Assembly: GCA_964437425.1 (NCBI GenBank) | Contig: CAYTGO010000095.1 | Span: 1 to 8,913, forward strand | Reading direction: 5' to 3' | Length of the DNA: 8,913 nucleotides | DNA from: Scalindua sp964437425 | Lineage (GTDB): Bacteria; Planctomycetota; Brocadiia; Brocadiales; Scalinduaceae | Shown here: positions 1 through 3,779 of the stretch, one piece after another | How positions within the stretch are numbered: the first letter of the stretch is position 1 | How the letters are laid out: each line of letters opens with the position of its first letter | Translations under genes and position numbers: made by a program | The notes under the pieces: generated by a model | The model's input: only the letters and a program-made list of their open reading frames with translations | The model's database searches: none | Told to the model about the DNA's origin: nothing

Positions 1-7
1 TAAAAAA

Positions 8-26
8 TCACGGCGCGTAACCGTGA
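8..26. terminator. Short hairpin, possible bidirectional terminator
   Basis: TCACGG (8-13) and CCGTGA (21-26) form a perfect 6-bp stem around a 7-nt loop. The stem is followed by CTTTT on the plus strand and is preceded by an A-run (2-7), which would read as a T-tract on the minus strand. This is the look of an intrinsic terminator that could serve either direction, better on the minus strand. It probably ends a gene lying to the left of the window; that gene is not visible, so the assignment is inferred. Confidence 0.45.
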
Positions 27-37
27 CTTTTGTCAAC

Positions 38-66
38 GTCCCTCACCCTTTTACAGGGTGAGGGAC
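38..66. repeat. Perfect 12-bp GC-rich inverted repeat
   Basis: GTCCCTCACCCT (38-49) and AGGGTGAGGGAC (55-66) are exact reverse complements around the loop TTTAC. No T-tract follows on either strand, so it is not a classical terminator. The CCCTCACC theme resembles the dispersed extragenic palindromes found in many genomes, and a related CCCTCAC sequence occurs downstream of the first MCP (about 5945-5951). It is most likely an extragenic repeat or an RNA 3'-end stabilising hairpin. Confidence 0.55.
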
Positions 67-257
67 AACTATCAAGCCATATCACTTCAAGTGTATCTAC
101 AAATAAATCACCTTCATTATTGTTGAAATTACAGACACACTGTACAACAAACAGACATATTCAGTGGTGTATATTAACGATCTTTTCAATCTTAACAGTT
201 TAATTGTTAATACAGATAACACTCTAAATACAAAGTAGTTACAACTAGTTCACAAAG
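67..257. other. Non-coding stretch upstream of cheW1 promoters
   Basis: No credible coding region is seen in 1-414. Within this AT-rich part there is an inverted repeat TTAACA (192-197) / TGTTAA (205-210). There is also an 8-bp direct repeat ACAAAGTA (230-237 and 252-259) whose copies are 22 bp apart, about two helical turns. These sites lie roughly 70-140 bp upstream of the predicted sigma-54 start, where enhancer-binding activators usually bind. Operator function is inferred only from symmetry and position. Confidence 0.3.
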
Positions 258-284
258 TAAAGTTTATGCCCTGATTTCGACAGA
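258..284 (+). promoter_or_regulatory. Possible sigma-28 (FliA-like) promoter for cheW1
   Basis: TAAAGTTT (258-265) is a full match to the -35 consensus of flagellar sigma-28 promoters. About 10 bases later TTCGACAG (276-283) shares the CGA core with the -10 consensus GCCGATAA, but matches only about half of it and the spacing is one base short. Sigma-28 control would suit a chemotaxis gene. The weak -10 keeps this tentative. Confidence 0.35.
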
Positions 285-302
285 TCAAAAATAACTTAAT
301 AA

Positions 303-318
303 TGGCAATAAACTTGCT
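303..318 (+). promoter_or_regulatory. Sigma-54 (-24/-12) promoter upstream of cheW1
   Basis: TGGCAATAAACTTGCT has the invariant GG (304-305) and GC (316-317) with exactly 10 bases between them, and it matches TGGCA and TTGCW of the RpoN consensus. The predicted start is near 329, giving an 86-nt leader before the cheW start codon at 415. It would need an enhancer-binding activator, not seen in the window. A near-identical site occurs at 2944-2959, which supports both. Confidence 0.6.
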
Positions 319-414
319 CTATTCTTAAGAGATGCATAATAAAAAGTTACTGAGGCGAGTTTGTAAGAAGCCAATAATATCTGAAATTCTAATTATAAAA
401 CAAAGGAGAAAATA

Positions 415-906
415 ATGGACGCAGTTGCAGAGAGAAAGGAAACATCAGATATAGATGGAAAATTCCTGACTTTTATTCTGGGAGAAGAGATCTATGGCAT
501 TGAAATCCTCAAGGCAAGAGAGATCATCGGTCTTATGGATATTACAACAGTGCCGCAGACACCGGACTATATGAAAGGTGTGATTAATCTGAGGGGCAAG
601 GTCATACCTGTAATAGACCTGAGAATGAAGTTTTCGATGCAGGAAGAGGAACATACTCAGGAGACTTGTGTAATCGTTGTAGAAGTCCATAACACATCTA
701 TAGGGCTCATAGTTGACAGTGTATCAGAGGTGTCAGACATTCGCGGTGAAGAGATAGAAAATGCTCCAAAATTCGGACAGGGTATAGATACAAGCTTTAT
801 CATGGGTCTTGGTAAGGTTAAGGAGAAGATAATAATCCTGCTTGATATAGATACGGTACTATCATCAGAAGAATTAGAAATGGTTGGAGAATTAGCAGAA
901 GAATAG
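415..906 (+). CDS. cheW: Chemotaxis adaptor protein CheW (copy 1)
   Basis: CheW is the cytoplasmic SH3-like scaffold that joins receptor tips to the CheA kinase. This 163-residue protein is a single CheW domain of normal length covering nearly the whole chain. It has the family block VINLRGKVIPVIDLR at about 56-70, including the NLRG segment corresponding to the receptor/CheA contact region of E. coli CheW, and later the GLIVDSVSEV and IILLDI strands. ATG 415 is preceded by a strong AAAGGAGAA ribosome site at 402-410. A sigma-54-like promoter lies about 100 bases upstream, and cheV follows after 177 bases with no terminator seen, so co-transcription is likely. A close paralogue lies at 6224-6709. 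The family assignment is secure; which kinase it serves cannot be told here because no cheA is in view. Confidence 0.96.
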   Translation: MDAVAERKETSDIDGKFLTFILGEEIYGIEILKAREIIGLMDITTVPQTPDYMKGVINLRGKVIPVIDLRMKFSMQEEEHTQETCVIVVEVHNTSIGLIVDSVSEVSDIRGEEIENAPKFGQGIDTSFIMGLGKVKEKIIILLDIDTVLSSEELEMVGELAEE

Positions 907-1083
907 ATTACATCCTTTATATGGACTCCATTCTCTGGCAATTAGATGCTTATGCATTTATTCAGAACTATTTTTACAAAAGTGTTTCAGGCATATAAAA
1001 AGAGTGGGCAGAATACAATAATCTAATAGCGATATTTCAGAAAATGGAAATAGAACCGGTAATCTTAAACAAGGAGATACTTA

Positions 1084-2061
1084 ATGGCAGCGCAGGAGAT
1101 TTTATTAGAGAGTGGTACTAACGAATTAGAGCTTTTAACATTTGTACTTGGCAAGCAATCTTTTGGCCTGAATGTTCTCAAGGTTCAGTCAATTCAACAA
1201 TACGACTCTTCAACATTAACTAAAATACCCATGGCCCATCACGCCTTATTGGGCATGATACTGTACAGAGAAAGAACCATACCTTTAATTGATCTCTCTG
1301 CAGCATTAGAACTGGAAGACAAACATGAAGCTAGCGAGAATCAGATAGTGATAGTAACTGAGTTCAACAATGTTATTAATGGTTTTCTGGCAGATGATGT
1401 GAATCGGATTTACAGATTGAATTGGGAAGATTTTGTTCCTCTGGACAGGGCAATAGGCAGTTCCGGAAAGAGTATTACAGGGTCAATTCGAGTTGGTGAA
1501 GATGATATTATGGTAGTAGACTTAGAGTATATCCTTTCTGTAATCTCTCCAAGCCTTGCTATTGGTGATATAAAAGAAGAAACAGCAAATATGTCATGTA
1601 AGAAATCACGGGAAGAAGTTAATGTTTTTTTTGCAGAGGATTCAAAAACAATCCGTAGTAATGTAATCCGTATATTAAATAACGCCGGTTATAAGAGTTT
1701 AAGGAGTTTTGAGAATGGACAAGAAGCCCTTAATGCATTAGTAAAAATACGAGATCAGGTAGACTCAAATGAATCAGATGCCTCACCGCTTCCACACGTA
1801 CTGATTAGTGACATAGAGATGCCTCAAATGGATGGGTTGTCACTATGTAAAAAAATAAAGTCTGACAGTAAGCTTGATCATATAACCGTCATAATGTTTT
1901 CCAGCCTAATTAACAAGCAGATGCTATTTAGATGTAATAGCGTTGGTGCAGACGATTCAATTACCAAACCGGAAATGGATCAACTGGTTGCCATGCTTGA
2001 TAAATATTGTCTGGAAGGCAGTAAACCAAATACTGAAGAGATGGTTCTGCAACCGTGTTAA
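1084..2061 (+). CDS. cheV: CheV: CheW domain fused to a receiver domain
   Basis: CheV is a chemotaxis coupling protein whose receiver domain takes phosphate from CheA and tunes adaptation. The 325-residue protein has an N-terminal CheW domain (about 14-152) and a C-terminal receiver (about 179-308), the usual CheV order and length. The receiver keeps its active site: acidic pair E185/D186 (FFAEDS), phospho-acceptor D243 in LISDIEMPQMDG, S273 in MFSS, and K295 in TKP. It should therefore be phosphorylatable. The CheW half is much more diverged than the two stand-alone CheWs and has YRERTIPLIDL where they have NLRGKVIPVIDL. ATG 1084 follows an AAGGAGAT ribosome site at 1071-1078. A strong terminator starts 39 bases after the stop. 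CheV coexisting with two CheWs suggests it biases a subset of receptors, which is inference. Confidence 0.94.
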   Translation: MAAQEILLESGTNELELLTFVLGKQSFGLNVLKVQSIQQYDSSTLTKIPMAHHALLGMILYRERTIPLIDLSAALELEDKHEASENQIVIVTEFNNVINGFLADDVNRIYRLNWEDFVPLDRAIGSSGKSITGSIRVGEDDIMVVDLEYILSVISPSLAIGDIKEETANMSCKKSREEVNVFFAEDSKTIRSNVIRILNNAGYKSLRSFENGQEALNALVKIRDQVDSNESDASPLPHVLISDIEMPQMDGLSLCKKIKSDSKLDHITVIMFSSLINKQMLFRCNSVGADDSITKPEMDQLVAMLDKYCLEGSKPNTEEMVLQPC

Positions 2062-2099
2062 GCAGCTAATTTATAAATCACAACTGTTTGAAAGTCAAC

Positions 2100-2153
2100 G
2101 GCACAATCGCAACATTATCTATGTAGGATAGTGGTCACGATTGTGCCTTTTTT
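2100..2153 (+). terminator. Rho-independent terminator after cheV
   Basis: GGCACAATCG (2100-2109) pairs perfectly with CGATTGTGCC (2138-2147) around a 28-nt loop, followed by six T (2148-2153). It closes the cheW1-cheV unit only 27 bases before the hemerythrin start codon. The arms are close relatives of those in the terminator at 3161-3217, with a compensating A-T to G-C change, so the two are members of one structural family. Confidence 0.85.
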
Positions 2154-2158
2154 ATAAT
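2153..2158 (+). promoter_or_regulatory. TATAAT box overlapping terminator T-tract, before hemerythrin
   Basis: TATAAT is a perfect -10 hexamer starting on the last T of the terminator tract and lying 22 bases before the hemerythrin ATG. It would give a start near 2165 and a leader of about 15 nt. No good -35 is present at the right spacing (AGTGGT at 2130-2135), so this promoter is weak evidence. It does offer a way for the hemerythrin gene to be expressed despite the terminator just in front of it. Confidence 0.3.
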
Positions 2159-2179
2159 TGTAAAGAAGAGAATAGAATC

Positions 2180-2608
2180 ATGTCTTTCATAAACTGGAAC
2201 GAGAATATAGCCCTGGATATCAGTGAAATCGACAATCAGCATAAGAGGCTTGTGGAAATTATTAGTACTCTTTTTGATGCAATGAAAGATGCCAGGGGGC
2301 TTGAAATTATAGATGATATTTTAAACAGACTTACAGATTATGTTGATTATCATTTCTCTACCGAAGAGAAATATTTTAATCAGTTTGAGTATGTCGAGTT
2401 TGAACATCATAAAGATGAACATAAACACTTCTTCGAGCAAATCTCGACCATTAAGGCGGCATATGATGAAGGTAAGATAAAACGAGACGGCAGAAATAGC
2501 CCAATTACTGTAGAAGTATGGAACTTGCTGAAAGAGTGGCCGATATATCATATCCAGGTCTCAGACAAAAAATATGTAACACTATTTAAAGAGAAAGGAT
2601 TGATTTAG
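2180..2608 (+). CDS. Bacteriohemerythrin, single-domain
   Basis: This is a 142-residue cytoplasmic four-helix protein that binds O2 at a non-heme di-iron centre, used in bacteria for oxygen sensing, storage or delivery. All expected iron ligands are visible: H21 (DNQHKRL), H58 and E62 (YHFSTEEKYF), H77 and H81 (HHKDEH), then H124 and D129 (YHIQVSDKKY). The opening WNENIALDISEIDNQH block and the length are typical. I start it at ATG 2180, preceded by AAGAAGAG at 2162-2169. An upstream TTG (2141) is in frame but lies inside the terminator stem, so it is rejected as the start. Its place between cheV and a response regulator suggests a link to aerotaxis or redox taxis, as for the hemerythrin-domain chemoreceptor DcrH of Desulfovibrio. 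That link is inferred from context. Confidence 0.94.
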   Translation: MSFINWNENIALDISEIDNQHKRLVEIISTLFDAMKDARGLEIIDDILNRLTDYVDYHFSTEEKYFNQFEYVEFEHHKDEHKHFFEQISTIKAAYDEGKIKRDGRNSPITVEVWNLLKEWPIYHIQVSDKKYVTLFKEKGLI

Positions 2609-2943
2609 CTATTTAAGTCAGAAGTAGTATTATTTGCCTTCTTATTAAGTATAATTGATCAATAAATGATCAGTTTGTGGTAAAAAAGTTCCGGTTAATT
2701 TATTAACTAAACTAAAAGATTATAGCTATATTAAAATACGTTAGAATTATTTTAAAGAGAAATTTACAGTATTTATAGTTAAAAATTTCTGCAGATAAAA
2801 AGATCTGTTGATAAGCACATTGGTAAGCTACTATTTATCAGTTAGTTATCAGTCCTGCACTTATTTGAGAGTATTTGAATATAGAATATTACATATGAAC
2901 TGCTGAACGAGGCAAGAGGTATCCATCCTTAAAAAAAAATTAC
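2609..2943. other. Non-coding AT-rich gap with candidate activator sites
   Basis: No gene is seen between the hemerythrin stop and 3270. This part holds two TGATCA palindromes (2656-2661 and 2667-2672) with 11-bp periodicity that can also form a small hairpin. Further on are TGATAA (2809-2814) and two copies of TTATCAG (2835-2841 and 2846-2852), the latter 11 bp apart. The second set lies about 120-160 bp upstream of the predicted sigma-54 start near 2970, the usual place for enhancer-binding activators. Function is inferred from spacing and symmetry only. Confidence 0.35.
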
Positions 2944-2959
2944 TGGCAACTAATTTGCG
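2944..2959 (+). promoter_or_regulatory. Sigma-54 (-24/-12) promoter upstream of the leader and response regulator
   Basis: TGGCAACTAATTTGCG has GG (2945-2946) and GC (2957-2958) exactly 10 bases apart and matches TGGCA and TTGC of the RpoN consensus. It shares TGGCAA and the spacing with the site at 303-318. The predicted start near 2970 would give a transcript running through the structured leader (3104-3217) into the response regulator and MCP genes. Confidence 0.55.
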
Positions 2960-3061
2960 CTTTATTTTACAAAGGACCTACAATAATATTAAAATTTGTA
3001 AAAATACTAAACTTTTATAAATATGTTCCGATATTAAAATAAAGATATTTCACATGCAAAA

Positions 3062-3089
3062 CAATTGACTTTGGTCAATTGAATATAAT
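3062..3089 (+). promoter_or_regulatory. Palindromic operator-like site overlapping a TATAAT promoter
   Basis: CAATTGAC (3062-3069) and GTCAATTG (3074-3081) form a perfect 8-bp inverted repeat with a 4-nt centre. It is followed at once by TATAAT (3084-3089), a consensus -10 that predicts a start near 3097, just before the first hairpin of the leader. The -35 region (about 3061-3066) is poor and lies within the palindrome, so a bound protein could block or assist polymerase there. This is an inferred promoter/operator pair. Confidence 0.4.
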
Positions 3090-3103
3090 TAAAAACTAAA
3101 GAT

Positions 3104-3166
3104 GGCTTGCAGATCATTGCAGGCCGCCTTAGCGGGCAGAGCTAAGTCCTCTGTAAGTTGAAGGCG
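3104..3166 (+). ncRNA. Structured leader RNA with two alternative folds (candidate riboswitch or attenuator)
   Basis: Helix 1 is GGCTTGCA (3104-3111) with TGCAGGCC (3118-3125), 8 bp with one G-U pair and a 6-nt loop. After it two incompatible arrangements are possible. In fold A, CTTAGC (3128-3133) pairs with GCTAAG (3141-3146); its loop CAGA (3137-3140) can also pair with TCTG (3150-3153) as a tight pseudoknot. In fold B, CAGAG (3137-3141) pairs with CTCTG (3149-3153), enclosed by CGCCTT (3125-3130) with AAGGCG (3161-3166). Fold B uses the base of the downstream terminator's 5' arm, so it would act as an antiterminator. I do not recognise it as a known riboswitch class: the conserved bases of GEMM/c-di-GMP-I and several others are absent. 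It could instead be a small RNA. Confidence 0.45.
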
Positions 3167-3217
3167 CAATCGAAACGTTCTCTTAATTGAGACGCTTTCG
3201 ATTGCGCCTTTTTTTTT
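3161..3217 (+). terminator. Very strong intrinsic terminator upstream of the response regulator
   Basis: AAGGCGCAATCGAAA (3161-3175) pairs perfectly with TTTCGATTGCGCCTT (3196-3210), extended inward by CG/CG and TCTC/GAGA across small bulges to a TTAATT loop. Nine T (3209-3217) follow, then another seven-T run at 3220-3226. It stands upstream of a gene rather than after one, since the hemerythrin stop is some 550 bases back. That is why it is read as the expression platform of the leader or the end of a small RNA. Confidence 0.85.
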
Positions 3218-3270
3218 GGTTTTTTTAATCTATTTAATTTTCAATGAATATGTGGAGAGAAATAGAGAAC

Positions 3271-3654
3271 ATGAGTAACGACAGAATACTGGTAATGGAT
3301 GACGTAGAACACATAAGAGATATTCTCACAAAAATGCTGAATAGAATCCACTTTGAAGTAGAGGTTGCCGAAGATGGCTACGAGGCGATTGAACTATTCC
3401 AACGCGCAATGTGGAGCAGCAAACCTTTTGATGTCGTAATAATAGATTTAGTAGTAGCTAATGGTATGGGAGGGGAGGAAGCAATAAGAAGGTTGCTTGA
3501 GATCGATCCAGGCGTAAGAATTATTTTGTCAAGCGGTAGTATCAGTAATCATGTCATGATAAATTTTAAGGAGTACGGCATAAGTGCTATTCTTCGCAAG
3601 CCATTTAAATTCAATGATTTGAAAAAAATATTAGAACAAGTAGAGACTGAATAG
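3271..3654 (+). CDS. Single-domain response regulator (CheY-like receiver)
   Basis: This 127-residue stand-alone receiver has no output domain. Numbering from ATG 3271, it has the acidic pair in VMDD (D9/D10), phospho-acceptor D59 in VVIIDLVVANGMGGEEAI, the SSG turn in IILSSGS, and the conserved lysine in ILRKPFKF. The GMGG-EEAI and NFKEYGI segments resemble receivers at the C-terminus of PAS hybrid histidine kinases, where the loop reads PGGMGG, more than motor-binding CheY. It may thus be a phospho-relay or phosphate-sink partner rather than the flagellar switch protein. I prefer ATG 3271 to ATG 3244 because MSNDRILVMDD is the natural start of a receiver and GGAGAG lies upstream at 3254-3259. 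The earlier ATG follows a U-rich tract with no ribosome site. It sits downstream of the switch-like leader and 125 bases before an MCP, with no terminator between. Confidence 0.88.
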   Translation: MSNDRILVMDDVEHIRDILTKMLNRIHFEVEVAEDGYEAIELFQRAMWSSKPFDVVIIDLVVANGMGGEEAIRRLLEIDPGVRIILSSGSISNHVMINFKEYGISAILRKPFKFNDLKKILEQVETE

Positions 3655-3779
3655 AGCACTTTAGTCGACATTAGTCGTCTTGCCCTTGCCAGTACGCGAG
3701 GCGAGTTAAAAATAGATGCGTGAAACAACTTAATTTAGCGTATTTACTCTTTTAGAATTTAGTATGGGAGGTAAAGAAA

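Noticed and set aside
936..950. TGGCAATTAGATGCT as a sigma-54 promoter for cheV
   Set aside because: GG and GC are separated by nine bases, not ten. Loss of one base in this spacer normally abolishes sigma-54 recognition.
1943..2131. 62-codon open frame overlapping the end of cheV
   Set aside because: It is out of frame with the conserved receiver C-terminus, has no ribosome site, and runs into the terminator.
2132..2147. TGGTCACGATTGTGCC as a sigma-54 promoter for hemerythrin
   Set aside because: GG and GC are ten bases apart, but the flanking TGGCA and TTGC consensus bases are largely missing and the sequence is explained by the terminator 3' arm.
2141..2179. TTG 2141 as the start of the hemerythrin gene
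   Set aside because: The codon lies inside the terminator stem, has no ribosome site, and adds 13 residues (MCLFYNCKEENRI) before the conserved hemerythrin N-terminus.
3104..3166. Leader RNA as a c-di-GMP (GEMM-I) riboswitch
   Set aside because: The conserved core bases of GEMM-I (CACGCACAGGGCAAACC and GGGACGCAAAGCC type segments) are not present.
3244..3270. ATG 3244 as the start of the response regulator
   Set aside because: It is preceded by a U-rich tract without a ribosome site, and the extra nine residues lie before the normal receiver start MSNDRILVMDD. It is possible but less likely than ATG 3271.
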